Source: Xanthomonas floridensis | Lineage (GTDB): Bacteria > Pseudomonadota > Gammaproteobacteria > Xanthomonadales > Xanthomonadaceae | Direction: 5' to 3' | DNA length: 64,000 bases | NCBI RefSeq assembly: GCF_001642575.1 | Contig: NZ_LXNG01000011.1 | Span: forward strand, 62,001 to 126,000 | Notes under the pieces: generated by a model | What the model was told of the DNA's origin: nothing | Database searches by the model: none | What the model saw: the letters and a program-made list of their open reading frames with translations, nothing else | Translations under genes and position numbers: made by a program | Shown here: in pieces, positions 25,278 to 35,126 of the stretch | Position numbering within the stretch: the first letter of the stretch is position 1 | Layout: each line of letters starts with the position of its first letter

Positions 25278-28064
25278 TTAATTAAATCTGTAATAAAACA
25301 TGGATTTGCCCGCACCCATATTTATGCCGTCAATGTCTCGACCTTTTAACATCCTTTCAATAAGCACTCGGCTGATCTCCGGCAGCATCGTGTTGGTCAA
25401 AATCGCATCGATCATCCGCCCGCCCGACTCGCTCTCGGTGCACCGCGAGACCACCAACTCCACCACCGAATCTTCATACTCGAACGGAATCCTGTAACGC
25501 TCCTCAATCCGCTTCTTGATGCGATTCAACTGCAGCCGCACGATCTGCCCCAGCATGGCCTTGCTCAGCGGGTAATACGGAATCGCCACCAACCGCCCGA
25601 GCAATGCCGGCGGAAACACTTTCAATAACGGCTCGCGAATGGCTTTTGCCATGGCCTCCGGATCCGGCATCAGTTCCGGGTCCTTGCACAGGCTGGCGAT
25701 CAGGTCGGTGCCGGCGTTGCTGGTGAGGATGATCAAGGTGTTGCGGAAGTCGATGCGGCGGCCCTCGCCGTCTTCCATCCAGCCCTTGTCGAAGACCTGG
25801 AAGAACAGTTCGTGTACGTCGGGGTGGGCCTTTTCCACTTCGTCCAGCAGCACCACCGAATAGGGTTTGCGGCGTACCGCTTCGGTGAGCACGCCGCCTT
25901 CGCCGTAGCCGACATAGCCCGGCGGTGCGCCCTTGAGCGAGGAGACGGTGTGCGCCTCCTGGTACTCGCTCATGTTGATGGTGATCAGGTTTTGTTCGCC
26001 GCCGTAGAGCGTCTCTGCCAGAGCGAGTGCGGTTTCGGTCTTGCCCACGCCGGAGGTGCCGGCCAGCAGGAACACACCGATCGGTTTGTCCGGGTTGTCC
26101 AGGCCGGCGCGGCTGGTCTGGATGCGCTTGGCGATCATCTCCATGGCGTGGTCCTGGCCGATCACGCGCTTGGCCAACAACTCCGGCAAGCGCAGCACGG
26201 TATCTATTTCGTTGCGCGCCAGGCGCCCGACCGGGATGCCGGTCCAGTCGGCGACCACGGCAGCCACTGCCTGGTAGTCGACGGTCGGCAGGATTAGCGG
26301 CGATTCGCCCTGCAGTGCGCCCAGTTCCGCCTGGACCAGCTGCAGGCGCGCGAGCAGCGTGTCGCGATCCACGCGTATTGGTGCTTCGAGCACGGCGGTG
26401 TCGCCAGACGCTGCCTGCACGGCATTGGCATTGGCATCGGCGTCTGCTTCCGCGTCTGCTTCCGCTTCCGCTTCCGCTTCCAATGCACTACCGGTACCTT
26501 CCACCGGCGCATGGCCGCTACGCAGTTGCGCGCGTAGCGACAGCAGTTCATCCACCAAAGCTTTCTCGGCAACCCAGCGCTGCTCCAGATCACGCAGGCG
26601 GCCGTGCTCGCTTTCCAGCAGGCCAGCACACGCAGCAGCACGCTCCTCCACCACGATACCGATGGCACGCTCGCGCGCGATGATGGCGTGTTCGGTGTCC
26701 AGCGATTCGATGCGGCGGCGGCTGTCGTCCACCTCGGCCGGCGTGGCGTGCAGGCTCACCGCCACGCGCGCGCAGGCGGTATCCAGCAGGCTCACCGATT
26801 TGTCCGGCAGCTGGCGCGCGGGGATGTAGCGGTGGCTGAGTTTGACCGCCGCTTCCAGCGCCTCGTCCAGGATCTGCACGCTGTGGTGCTGCTCCATCAT
26901 CGAGGCGACGCCGCGCATCATGCGCACGGCCTTGGCCTCGTCCGGCTCGTCCACCTGCACGGCCTGGAAGCGCCGCGTCAATGCCGGGTCTTTTTCGATG
27001 TACTTCTTGTACTCGGCAAACGTGGTGGCGCCGACGGTGCGCAAGGTGCCGCGCGCCAACGCGGGCTTGAGCAGGTTGGCCGCATCGCCGGTGCCGGCTG
27101 CGCCACCGGCGCCAACCAGGGTGTGGGTTTCGTCGACAAACAGGATTATGGGCTTCGGGCTGGCCTGCACTTCGTCGATCACCGCGCGCAGGCGCTGTTC
27201 GAACTCGCCCTTCATGCTGGCGCCGGCCTGCAGCAGACCCACATCGAGCGTGCGTAGTTGTACGTCTTTCAATGCCGGCGGCACGTCGCCGCGTGCGATG
27301 CGTTGCGCAAAACCTTCCACTATCGCGGTCTTGCCCACGCCGGCTTCACCGACCAGGATCGGGTTGTTCTGGCGGCGGCGCATCAGGATGTCGACCACTT
27401 GACGGATTTCGTCGTCGCGGCCGATGATCGGGTCCAGCTTGCCCTCGCGCGCCTGTGCGGTGAGATCGGTTGTGAATTTCTTCAGCGCTTCCTGCTTGCC
27501 GAATGCGGCCGGTGCGATGGCGCCACTGGCTTCGCCCGGTGCGGCGGTCTGGCCGAGCGAAAAGCCGTCGCTGGGCAGCAAACCATCTTCCGGCGAGCCG
27601 GCCACGATCTGCGCAAAGTGTTCATTGAGCGCGGCAGGTTTTAGTTTGTCGAATTCCTTTGAGATCGCCAGCAGGGCATTGCGCAGGCCACGCACGCTCA
27701 GAATGCCGACCACCAGATAGCCGGTGCGTACCTGCGCTTCACCAAAACTCAGTGAGGCATACACCCAACCGCGCTCCACCGCTTCTTCCACATTGGCCGA
27801 CAGGTCGGTCACCGCAGTGGAGCCACGCGGCAAGCTGTCGAGTGCAGCGGTGAAATCGCGCGCCAGCGTTGAGGGATTGAGCTGGAATTGCTTGATGATG
27901 CGGTGCAGGTCCGAATCCTGCAGCTGCAGCAACTGATGCAGCCAGTGCACCAGTTCCACATACGGGTTGCCGCGCAGCTTGCAGAACACGGTGGCGCTTT
28001 CGATGCCGCGATAGGCGAGTGGATTGAGCTTGCCGAACAGGGCACTGCGGGAGATCTCGGCCAT
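25278..28064 (-). CDS. clpV: T6SS AAA+ ATPase ClpV (TssH)
   Basis: ClpV (928 residues) disassembles contracted TssB/TssC sheaths. The N-domain begins MAEISRSALFGKLNPLAYRG. The first AAA+ module has Walker A GEAGVGKTAIVEG and Walker B ILFVDETHTLVGAGG; the second has GTSGVGKTETALAL and VVLLDEVEKAHPDV. In the middle region between them lies a low-complexity Glu/Ala/Asp/Asn stretch (EAEAEAEADAEADADANANA), encoded by a hexamer-like DNA repeat at about 26421-26484, which makes the protein longer than usual (about 870-890). ATG 28064 gives the correct N-domain; the frame is open to 28193 inside tssG. The stop lies 73 bp before the zinc-ribbon cargo gene. Confidence 0.96.
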   Translation of the reverse strand: MAEISRSALFGKLNPLAYRGIESATVFCKLRGNPYVELVHWLHQLLQLQDSDLHRIIKQFQLNPSTLARDFTAALDSLPRGSTAVTDLSANVEEAVERGWVYASLSFGEAQVRTGYLVVGILSVRGLRNALLAISKEFDKLKPAALNEHFAQIVAGSPEDGLLPSDGFSLGQTAAPGEASGAIAPAAFGKQEALKKFTTDLTAQAREGKLDPIIGRDDEIRQVVDILMRRRQNNPILVGEAGVGKTAIVEGFAQRIARGDVPPALKDVQLRTLDVGLLQAGASMKGEFEQRLRAVIDEVQASPKPIILFVDETHTLVGAGGAAGTGDAANLLKPALARGTLRTVGATTFAEYKKYIEKDPALTRRFQAVQVDEPDEAKAVRMMRGVASMMEQHHSVQILDEALEAAVKLSHRYIPARQLPDKSVSLLDTACARVAVSLHATPAEVDDSRRRIESLDTEHAIIARERAIGIVVEERAAACAGLLESEHGRLRDLEQRWVAEKALVDELLSLRAQLRSGHAPVEGTGSALEAEAEAEADAEADADANANAVQAASGDTAVLEAPIRVDRDTLLARLQLVQAELGALQGESPLILPTVDYQAVAAVVADWTGIPVGRLARNEIDTVLRLPELLAKRVIGQDHAMEMIAKRIQTSRAGLDNPDKPIGVFLLAGTSGVGKTETALALAETLYGGEQNLITINMSEYQEAHTVSSLKGAPPGYVGYGEGGVLTEAVRRKPYSVVLLDEVEKAHPDVHELFFQVFDKGWMEDGEGRRIDFRNTLIILTSNAGTDLIASLCKDPELMPDPEAMAKAIREPLLKVFPPALLGRLVAIPYYPLSKAMLGQIVRLQLNRIKKRIEERYRIPFEYEDSVVELVVSRCTESESGGRMIDAILTNTMLPEISRVLIERMLKGRDIDGINMGAGKSMFYYRFN

Positions 28065-28131
28065 GATGCGTCCTTCGAAGTCGGTACGTTGCGTGTGAGC
28101 GTGTGTGTGAGCGGCAATGGCAGCGGTGCGG

Positions 28132-29172
28132 TCAGCCGGAAGGGCGCAGCACCACCTCGTCGGCGTCGGCAATGCTCCAGGCGCGGCGGCCAAGCCAGGT
28201 GTCCAGGCCTAGGCGGCTATTGCGTGCCAGCTGCGGTGTGGGTACCTCGTCGGCCTTGAGCAGCAGCTGCAGCTCCCAGCCGAATTCGTCGCCCAGATAG
28301 CTACGCACCGCTGCGGTGAGTTGGCGTAGCGCCTGGCCGCCGGGCAAGAAACGTTGAAAGGCAATGCGTGGCAATGGCCCCAGGCGGATGCGGACGCGCT
28401 GTTGCGCGCCGCGCACGTGTGCGCCCACCACGCTATCCACGCCCAGGCGTACGTTGCGCGGGCCGATGCCTAGTTGCAGGTGCGCGTCGGCCGGCAAGCG
28501 CATCCATTCGGCGATGAATTCCTGCACCTGCACCGGCCAGTCGAACAGTGTGTGCAGCACGGCACGCAAGCCTTCCGGTGTGCGCGTGACCGCGCCAAAC
28601 CGGCCGGCGTGATAGCGGCGCGCTTCATCGGGCAGTGCGTCGCGCTCGCGCAGGTGCGGGCTGGCGATACCGACCAGTGCATCCAGCCAGGCACGGAACT
28701 GATCGCTGGCTGCGCGCTCGGCCTGCACGGTGGGCTGCGCCTGTGCCCAGGCACGATAGAACAGGCTGAGCATGCGGTGATGGAACACATCGGCAAACGC
28801 GGCGAAGGTGCCATCCTTGGCTTGCTGCGCACGCTCGATGGCGTATTCGGTCAGATGCAGCGGCAGCGGCGCATTGGGACCGAACAGGCCCAGAAACACC
28901 CCATACAACGCAGCCGGTCGATCGTCGGTTGCCGGCACGTAGCGCTCAAGCGCGTGCGGTGCGAATGCCAGCGATGGCGTATGCCGCAAACGCAGCACAT
29001 CGTCACTGGCGCGCGCCGATTCGCCCAGGCGCGGCTGCTGCGGATGGCAGCGCTCGATCGCGCGCAAGGCCGCGAACGGGCTGAAATCCTGTGGCCGGGT
29101 CTGCAGCGCCTGGGCCAGCGCCGCAGCCGCCGCGCTCACAGGCGGGGGCGCGTGCCGGGCTGGGCTGGCCAT
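28132..29172 (-). CDS. tssG: T6SS baseplate protein TssG
   Basis: TssG (346 residues) is a baseplate wedge protein that works with TssF, TssE and TssK. Its landmarks are FAALRAIERCHPQQPRLGES, ALYGVFLGLFGPNAPLPLHL (a strong TssG block), FHHRMLSLFYRAWAQAQP, and the C-terminal RNSRLGLDTWLGRRAW. The start ATG 29172 overlaps the tssF 3' end by 37 bp, so it is probably translationally coupled. The clpV start is 67 bp downstream. Length and domain content are normal. Confidence 0.95.
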   Translation of the reverse strand: MASPARHAPPPVSAAAAALAQALQTRPQDFSPFAALRAIERCHPQQPRLGESARASDDVLRLRHTPSLAFAPHALERYVPATDDRPAALYGVFLGLFGPNAPLPLHLTEYAIERAQQAKDGTFAAFADVFHHRMLSLFYRAWAQAQPTVQAERAASDQFRAWLDALVGIASPHLRERDALPDEARRYHAGRFGAVTRTPEGLRAVLHTLFDWPVQVQEFIAEWMRLPADAHLQLGIGPRNVRLGVDSVVGAHVRGAQQRVRIRLGPLPRIAFQRFLPGGQALRQLTAAVRSYLGDEFGWELQLLLKADEVPTPQLARNSRLGLDTWLGRRAWSIADADEVVLRPSG

Positions 29173-31019
29173 CGGGCCACCTCGTTGCGTTCGGTGGTGC
29201 GCAGGACCGTTTCGGTAAAGGAATTCACCGAGACATAGCGCGCAAAGAAGTGCCGCAGCACCGAAGCGAGCAGGAATGCGCCGGTACCTTCGAAGGCCGC
29301 GTCCTCGCAGGTGAGGGTGATCTCCAGGCCGCGACCGAAGGTGATCGGGCCAGGCACCGGAATGCGCCGCACGATCGGCGTGCCGGTCACGTGCTTGACC
29401 CCTTCAATCTGCCGCTGCGCCGAGGCATCGAACGGGTCGCAATACAAGGTGAGGATTTCGCGTAGCGCCGCCGCACCGTTGGGTCCATCTTCGAATAGCG
29501 ACAGGTAATTGAGCTGCAACTGGCTGAGCAGGCGCCAGGCGGTCTGCCCATCGGACAGCGCCGGGCGCGGCTTGGTCGGCCCGGCCACGCAGCGTACGCT
29601 GCGCACCGGCACGCCGCTGTCCATCGTGAAGTCGCTTGCCCCCTTGCCCACCGGCATGTGCAGCGGCAGATCGCGGTTGCTGCACCACAGCTGCAAGCCG
29701 AGTTGGCGCAGGCTGCTGGCCTGCGCCTGGTCATTGGCATCGACCAGGCTGACGAAGACCTCGCTGCCCACATAACTGGAACGCGCCCCGTCGCGACGTT
29801 GCCGCGCAGACAACACCCGCGGCTCGCGGCGCATGCTGTAGAACGCGCCATGCCGCGCATGCCAGGTACGCGCATCGCCGCCGTAGAACGCGGTGAAGCG
29901 TTGTTCCGGTTCTTGGCGGTCGCCGAAGCCCTCCACGTCGCCCAGATGATGGATCTCGAAATCCATCGGCCGGGTGCGATCGGCCAGCACGTGATACTCG
30001 TGCTGGCCCGCCTGCAGATGGATGCGGTCGGCGCGGCGTTCGAACAGGTTGATGGCCGGCGTGCAGAACAGCGTGAAGTGTTCGGCGCTCACTGCGGCGG
30101 CCAGGCTGGGCACGCTACGCGACAGCAGAATCACCACCTCGAAACTGTTGCCGTGCAGGCGACGCAATGCAGCGCGCAAGCCGGTGAGTTCGGCGAACAG
30201 GAAGCGCTCCGGGCACGCGAAGTATTCCTGCAGTAGGCGGTAGCCACTGAACGAGCGCCCGTCGTATGGGATCAGGCTGTCTTCGTCGGCATAGCCGCGC
30301 ATCTGCAACGCATCGGCGCCTTGCAGCGTTTGCAGCGGCGCGCCCTGCGCATCGCTGCCGCGTACTAGCACGGCGCTGGTGTCGGCATGCAGTTGTTCGT
30401 ACAGCCGCTTGGGCAGTCCATCGGCACCGGCCAGGAACAGCGGCAGCCGGTCCAGCGCCAGGCCTTGGGTCTGGGCACCGCCCACCAGCTCGAAGCGCAA
30501 GCGGATGCCGGCGCGCACGCTGCGCCCGGCGGGTAGCGCGATGCCTGCCGCCGCCATCGCAGCCGGCGACTCCAGGTACTTGGCATCGGCCACCTGCAGC
30601 GGCCACAGCGTCACTGCATGCGCGGTGCGGAATTCGCAGGCGGTGCGTTCGCCAGCGCCGATCAGGCTGCGCAAGGCGCTCTGGCGCGGCACCGTCACCC
30701 CGGCCGCTAGGCCACTGTCTTTCAGGTCCGGCTGCAGCTGCACCACCGCCATCGACGGCAGCGGCGCCAGGTAATGCGGGTAGACCATTTCCAGCAGGTG
30801 CTGGGTGAATACCGGGTACTGCGCGTCCAGCTTGAGCTGCACGCGCGCGGCCAGGAATGCGAAGCCTTCAAGCAGACGCTCCACGTACGGGTCGGCGCAT
30901 TCGAACGCATCCAGCCCCAGCCGCCCAGCGATCTTGGGATACTCGCGCGCAAACTCGGCGCCCATGTCGCGCACATGCTGCAATTCGCGGCTGTAGTACG
31001 GGAGCAGGCGCGGGTCCAT
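29136..31019 (-). CDS. tssF: T6SS baseplate protein TssF
   Basis: TssF (627 residues) forms the main baseplate wedge with TssG. The start MDPRLLPYYSRELQHVRDMG is the standard family N-terminus, and GFAFLAARVQLKLDAQYPVF and MVYPHYLAPLPSMAVVQ are typical. ATG 31019 lies 1 bp after the tssE stop; another in-frame ATG at 31028 would overlap tssE by 8 bp and adds only MAE. The 3' end overlaps tssG by 37 bp. There are no anomalies. Confidence 0.95.
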   Translation of the reverse strand: MDPRLLPYYSRELQHVRDMGAEFAREYPKIAGRLGLDAFECADPYVERLLEGFAFLAARVQLKLDAQYPVFTQHLLEMVYPHYLAPLPSMAVVQLQPDLKDSGLAAGVTVPRQSALRSLIGAGERTACEFRTAHAVTLWPLQVADAKYLESPAAMAAAGIALPAGRSVRAGIRLRFELVGGAQTQGLALDRLPLFLAGADGLPKRLYEQLHADTSAVLVRGSDAQGAPLQTLQGADALQMRGYADEDSLIPYDGRSFSGYRLLQEYFACPERFLFAELTGLRAALRRLHGNSFEVVILLSRSVPSLAAAVSAEHFTLFCTPAINLFERRADRIHLQAGQHEYHVLADRTRPMDFEIHHLGDVEGFGDRQEPEQRFTAFYGGDARTWHARHGAFYSMRREPRVLSARQRRDGARSSYVGSEVFVSLVDANDQAQASSLRQLGLQLWCSNRDLPLHMPVGKGASDFTMDSGVPVRSVRCVAGPTKPRPALSDGQTAWRLLSQLQLNYLSLFEDGPNGAAALREILTLYCDPFDASAQRQIEGVKHVTGTPIVRRIPVPGPITFGRGLEITLTCEDAAFEGTGAFLLASVLRHFFARYVSVNSFTETVLRTTERNEVARWPAQPGTRPRL

Positions 31020-31020
31020 C

Positions 31021-31524
31021 TCAGCCATGCCCTTCGACGACATCGAGCCGGCCGGTTTCCAGATCCAGCGCGGTTTTCAGATACAGGTTCAACGGCAACG
31101 GCTGCGCCCACATCTCCGATTCGATGGTGAATAGCAGTGAGCGCCGGTCCATGCGCGCGGCATCGGCATGCACGCTGACGCGTAGCGTGTCGGGGATCAG
31201 GCGGGGTTCGAACGCCAGGATCGCCTCGCGAATGCGCTGCTGCAGTGCCGCCGCATCGATGCCGGTGACCGCCACGCCGGCCAGATCCGGGATACCGAAG
31301 TTGAGGACCGAGCGCTGCACCTGCGGATACGCGCCCAACGGATGGCTGGTGTCCAGATTGACCGCATTCAACAACCACGACAGATCGCGGATCACGCACT
31401 CGCGCAGACGTGTGGCCGAGATCACGCGTTGCTCGCGGCTCTCTTCGCGCTGACTGGGCACGGTGTCTGTGAGCCGGTCCAGCAGCGAGGGCTGCAGGCG
31501 TTCGGTGGTGGTGAGCTCGGCCAT
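31021..31524 (-). CDS. tssE: T6SS baseplate protein TssE (gp25-like)
   Basis: TssE (167 residues) has the gp25/GPW lysozyme-like fold that starts sheath polymerisation. The typical segments are QPSLLDRLTD near the N-terminus, RECVIRDLSWLLNAVNL, SVLNFGIPDLAG, and the conserved EPRLIPDTLRV. It lies 6 bp downstream of tagJ and 1 bp before tssF in a compact baseplate gene row. Confidence 0.95.
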   Translation of the reverse strand: MAELTTTERLQPSLLDRLTDTVPSQREESREQRVISATRLRECVIRDLSWLLNAVNLDTSHPLGAYPQVQRSVLNFGIPDLAGVAVTGIDAAALQQRIREAILAFEPRLIPDTLRVSVHADAARMDRRSLLFTIESEMWAQPLPLNLYLKTALDLETGRLDVVEGHG

Positions 31525-31530
31525 GGTGGC

Positions 31531-32325
31531 TCAGCCCAGGTCCAACTGCAGGTGGCGCACGTCCAGCAACGCCAGCTCACGCGACTCGGTACTCCACATG
31601 CGCTGGCCCAGGCCGATCTCGCCCTGCGCGCCCTGTGTCCATTCCGTACGGCGCGCCAGCTGCAGCTCGCCGGTATCTAGATGCTCGCTGCCCGGATACC
31701 GCACTGGCATGTACGCAAACGCCTGGCCGCCATTGCGCCACAGCACGCTCACCGGCGCCCACACGGTGTCGCGCAGGTCCGCCGGTGCTTCGAAGCGCAG
31801 CTGATGGATCTGTTGCAACGGTGCCCAGGCATAGCCGCTGTCGAGCATCAGTTCGATACAAGGCCCGAAGCGCGCATCGGCATCGGACAGCCATTCAAAG
31901 CGTTCGCCATCCAGCACGCCCGCGCTTGCCGGTGCCAGTTCGAAGGCGTGGGCACGCAGCGCGTTTGCCTGCGCGCCATGGCCTTGTGCAGACAGGCGCA
32001 GCGCCTGCAGATGCAGTGCCAGCCACTCGGCCGGCTCGCCGATCACGTGCGGCAACTGGGCGCCGGCGAACACCTGCGCCCGTGTCTGCTCGCCCTGCAG
32101 TACCGCGAGATACGTCTGCACCAATGGCTGGGTGGTTCCATCCAGCTCCCCGCAGGCACGCAACTGGTCGGCCGCACGCGACCATTGGCCCAGCACGGCC
32201 AGCAGCTGAAACAGGAACACGCGCTGCGCAGCATCGGCAGGTTGCCGGCGTACCTGCTGCACCAGCTGCTGCAATGCCTGCGCCGGCTCGCCACGGGCAA
32301 GCAGGCTGTGTGCGGTGGCATCCAT
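31531..32325 (-). CDS. tagJ: T6SS accessory protein TagJ (ImpE/SciE family)
   Basis: This 264-residue protein is of the ImpE/SciE type. The helical N-terminal half contains LLARGEPAQALQQLVQQVRR and AQRVFLFQLLAVLGQW, and the C-terminal half has the family's FGPCIELMLDSGYAWAPLQQ and RDTVWAPVSVLW blocks. TagJ binds the TssB N-terminus in some systems and helps ClpV-driven sheath recycling. ATG 32325 was chosen because it gives the family N-terminus; the open frame continues upstream to 32463 with no similarity. A 208-bp gap to hcp has no obvious terminator. Confidence 0.93.
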   Translation of the reverse strand: MDATAHSLLARGEPAQALQQLVQQVRRQPADAAQRVFLFQLLAVLGQWSRAADQLRACGELDGTTQPLVQTYLAVLQGEQTRAQVFAGAQLPHVIGEPAEWLALHLQALRLSAQGHGAQANALRAHAFELAPASAGVLDGERFEWLSDADARFGPCIELMLDSGYAWAPLQQIHQLRFEAPADLRDTVWAPVSVLWRNGGQAFAYMPVRYPGSEHLDTGELQLARRTEWTQGAQGEIGLGQRMWSTESRELALLDVRHLQLDLG

Positions 32326-32533
32326 CGCGCATGTCCTCATCGAAGAAGGGAGCGGTGTCGCTGTCGACACCGCCGGTGATTGCATTAGAGGCATCGGGCG
32401 CAGCAGCACACCCACGCGCGCGCGGCTGCCGCAGGGCCGCAGGCGGTGCGATGCAACCGGCATGGACGCATGGCGCGTGCCGATCTCCCATCCGCCCCGC
32501 CATCCGGCGATCGCACGCGGTTTGCGTGACGCG

Positions 32534-33037
32534 TTATGCCTTGGCGACGCCCTGGATGTCGTAGGTGAATTCCTTCGCCCCGCCCTGCGCCGTGCCCTTG
32601 TCGTCCTGCGGCTGGAAGCCGTACTTGAACTTGCCGAAGTGCAGCGTCACGTTCTCGGTGAGGCGATCTTCGCCGCCGGAGCCGCCGGTGGACAGCGAAG
32701 TGATCAACACGCCTTCGCTCAGCTCGATCGTGAGAAAGTCGCTCTGCTCGCCGGTGGCATTGGTGACGTACAGCCAGGCGTTTTCCACGCGTGCACCGGT
32801 GCACACTGCATCGAGCAAGGCGTTGGAGCAGCCGTCCACGTACTTGGTGATGGAGATGTCCTGGATATGCGCCTTGCCGCCGCTGGCCGAGCCGCCACCG
32901 GTGTGCAGGTCGCCGGAATTGCTCGCGCCCCACGACCACGCCAGGATCGGAATCTCGCCCTTGTGCTTCTTGTGGTTGGACGCGCCTTCGATCTTGACCT
33001 TGCCGCTGCCGAACTTGATGTGCATGTCGAACGCCAT
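32534..33037 (-). CDS. hcp: T6SS tube protein Hcp (TssD)
   Basis: Hcp (167 residues) forms hexameric rings that stack into the secreted inner tube. Typical parts are MAFDMHIKFG at the start, HKGEIPILAWSWGASNSG, ITKYVDGCSNALLDAVC and VTLHFGKFKYGFQPQDD. The length is normal, with no fused effector domain, so this is a structural Hcp. A GGAGC ribosome site (reverse of gctcc) lies just upstream of ATG 33037. It stands between tssC and tagJ with 81 bp before it, so independent regulation is possible though no promoter motif is evident. Confidence 0.97.
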   Translation of the reverse strand: MAFDMHIKFGSGKVKIEGASNHKKHKGEIPILAWSWGASNSGDLHTGGGSASGGKAHIQDISITKYVDGCSNALLDAVCTGARVENAWLYVTNATGEQSDFLTIELSEGVLITSLSTGGSGGEDRLTENVTLHFGKFKYGFQPQDDKGTAQGGAKEFTYDIQGVAKA

Positions 33038-33118
33038 GGAACTGCTCCTTCAATGAAAGTGACAACAGGGGTGGCGCAACGCGCAGTGGCGTCGTGCCCG
33101 TGACGCGAATGCGTCGGA

Positions 33119-34612
33119 TCAGGCCTTGGCGGCCGAGGGCAAGCGCGAGACCAGGCGCAACGACACGGTCAGGCCTTCGAGCTGGTAATGCGGCTTGAGG
33201 AAGAACTTGGAGCTGTAATAGCCCGGCGCGCCTTCCACTTCCTCCACCACCACTTCGGCAGCGGCCAGCGGCTTGCGTGCCTTGGTTTCTTCGCTGGAGT
33301 TGGACGGGTCGCCATCGATGTACTGGGTCACCCAACGCGTCAGCCAGCCCTGCATCTGTTCGCGATCGGAGAACGAACCGATCTTGTCGCGCACGATGCA
33401 CTTGAGGTAATGCGCAAAGCGGCAGCAGGCGAACATGTAGGGCAGACGCGCGCCCAGCGCGGCGTTGGCGGTGGCATCCGGGTCGTCGTATTCGTCGGGC
33501 TTGTTCAAGGACTGCGCGCTGATGAAGGCGGCCATGTCCGAATTCTTGCGATGTACCAGCGGCATCAGGCCCATCTTGTCCAGCTCGGCCGAGCGGCGGT
33601 CGGTGATCGCCACTTCGGTCGGGCACTTCATGTCCACGCCACCGTCGTCGGTAGGGAAGGTGTGCGTGGGCAGGCCTTCCACCGCGCCGCCGGATTCGAT
33701 ACCGCGAATGCGCGAGCACCAGCCATATTGCTTGAACGAACGGTTGATGTTCACCGCCATCGCATAGGCCGCGTTCTGCCAGGTGTATTTGCTGGAATCG
33801 GCGCCGGTGGTCTCTTCTTCGAAATCGAACTCGTCCACCGGGCTGGTGGCTGCGCCGTACGGCAGGCGCGAGAGCGTGCGCGGCATCGCCAGACCGATGT
33901 ACTTGGCGTCTTCCGACTCGCGCAGCGAGCGCCATGCGGCGTAATCGGGCGTGGAGAAGATCTTGGCCAGATCGCGCGGGTTGGACAGCTCGTTCCAGTT
34001 GTCCATGCCCATCAGTTTGGGCGCGGCTGCGGCAATGAAGGGGGCATGCGCAGCGGCGGCCACCTGTGCGATGCCGTTGAGCAATTCCACATCCGGCGGG
34101 CTCTGGTCGAAGTAATAATCGCCGACCAGGCAGCCATACGGCTCGCCACCGAGCTGGCCGTATTCCTGCTCGTAGACCTTCTTGAAGATCGGGCTCTGGT
34201 CCCAGGCGGTGCCCTTGTAGCGCTTGAGCACCTTGCCCAGTTCCTTCTTGCTGATGTTCAGCACGCGGATCTTGAGCTGCTGGTCGGTCTCGGTGTTGTT
34301 GACCAGGTAATGCAGGCCGCGCCAGGCGCCTTCGAGCTGCTGCAGATCGGGGTGATGCAGGATCTGGTTGAGCTGTTCGGTGAGCGTGCGGTCGATCTGC
34401 GCGATATACGCCTTGATGGTCTGCGAGACGTCTTCGCTGACCACGTCGCTGCGCGCAAGCACCTGCTCGGCCAACGTACGGACCGCCGATTCCACTTCTT
34501 CCTTGGCGCGTTCGCTCTTGGGGCGGAACTCGCGATTGAGCAGCGCGGCAAAATCGCCCTGCTCGGCTGTTTCGGTGCTGCTGCTGGCCAGTGCGGCTTC
34601 GGTGGCGGACAT
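33119..34612 (-). CDS. tssC: T6SS sheath protein TssC (VipB)
   Basis: TssC (497 residues) is the large sheath subunit. Diagnostic stretches include LEGAWRGLHYLVNNTETDQQ, PYGCLVGDYYF, HAPFIAAAAPKLMGMDNW, DLAKIFSTPDYAAWRSLRES, YIGLAMPRTLSRLPYG and AHYLKCIVRDKIGSF. ATG 34612 lies 4 bp after the tssB stop, as expected for the coupled pair; the frame stays open upstream inside tssB. It forms heterodimers with TssB that contract to push the Hcp tube. Confidence 0.97.
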   Translation of the reverse strand: MSATEAALASSSTETAEQGDFAALLNREFRPKSERAKEEVESAVRTLAEQVLARSDVVSEDVSQTIKAYIAQIDRTLTEQLNQILHHPDLQQLEGAWRGLHYLVNNTETDQQLKIRVLNISKKELGKVLKRYKGTAWDQSPIFKKVYEQEYGQLGGEPYGCLVGDYYFDQSPPDVELLNGIAQVAAAAHAPFIAAAAPKLMGMDNWNELSNPRDLAKIFSTPDYAAWRSLRESEDAKYIGLAMPRTLSRLPYGAATSPVDEFDFEEETTGADSSKYTWQNAAYAMAVNINRSFKQYGWCSRIRGIESGGAVEGLPTHTFPTDDGGVDMKCPTEVAITDRRSAELDKMGLMPLVHRKNSDMAAFISAQSLNKPDEYDDPDATANAALGARLPYMFACCRFAHYLKCIVRDKIGSFSDREQMQGWLTRWVTQYIDGDPSNSSEETKARKPLAAAEVVVEEVEGAPGYYSSKFFLKPHYQLEGLTVSLRLVSRLPSAAKA

Positions 34613-34616
34613 GGCG

Positions 34617-35126
34617 TCAGGCTCCTTCCGGTTCGGAGGCGGGTTTGGCCGCCGACACCAGCGACTGCAGCAACGCCGGGTCGCGAATGGCATTGGCGAT
34701 CAACTGCTCCGCGCCGGCCTTGCCGTCCATATAGGTGTCCAGGTTGGCCAGCTGGGTGCGTGCTTCCAGCAACTTGGCCAGCGGCGCGACCTTGCGCGCG
34801 ATGGCGGCCGGCGAAAAATCGTCCATGCTTTCAAAGGTGATATCCACCGCCAGCTCGCCTTCGCCGGTGAGCGTGTTGGGCACCTTGAACTGCGCACGCG
34901 GGCGCATCGACTGCAGGCGGCTGTCGAAGTTGTCGACATCGATCTCCAGTGCCTTGCGCTCGTCCAGCGATGGCAGCTCACCCGCGTTGGCGCCGGACAG
35001 GTCCGACATCACGCCCATCACGAACGGAATCTGCACCTTCTTCTGCGCACCGTAGACCTCGACGTCGTATTCGATCTGCACGCGTGGCGCCCTGTTGCGG
35101 GCGATGAACTTCTGACTGCTGGCCAT
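34617..35126 (-). CDS. tssB: T6SS sheath protein TssB (VipA)
   Basis: TssB (169 residues) is the small sheath subunit. The characteristic parts are SSQKFIARNRAPRVQIEYDV, KVQIPFVMGVMSDLSG, RKALEIDVDNFDSRL and LAVDITFESMDDFSPAAIA. It is the first gene of the sheath/baseplate operon running to clpV and probably into the cargo genes. A shared TGAGAC motif lies 224-241 bp upstream (35350-35367) in the region divergent from an AraC-type regulator. Confidence 0.97.
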   Translation of the reverse strand: MASSQKFIARNRAPRVQIEYDVEVYGAQKKVQIPFVMGVMSDLSGANAGELPSLDERKALEIDVDNFDSRLQSMRPRAQFKVPNTLTGEGELAVDITFESMDDFSPAAIARKVAPLAKLLEARTQLANLDTYMDGKAGAEQLIANAIRDPALLQSLVSAAKPASEPEGA

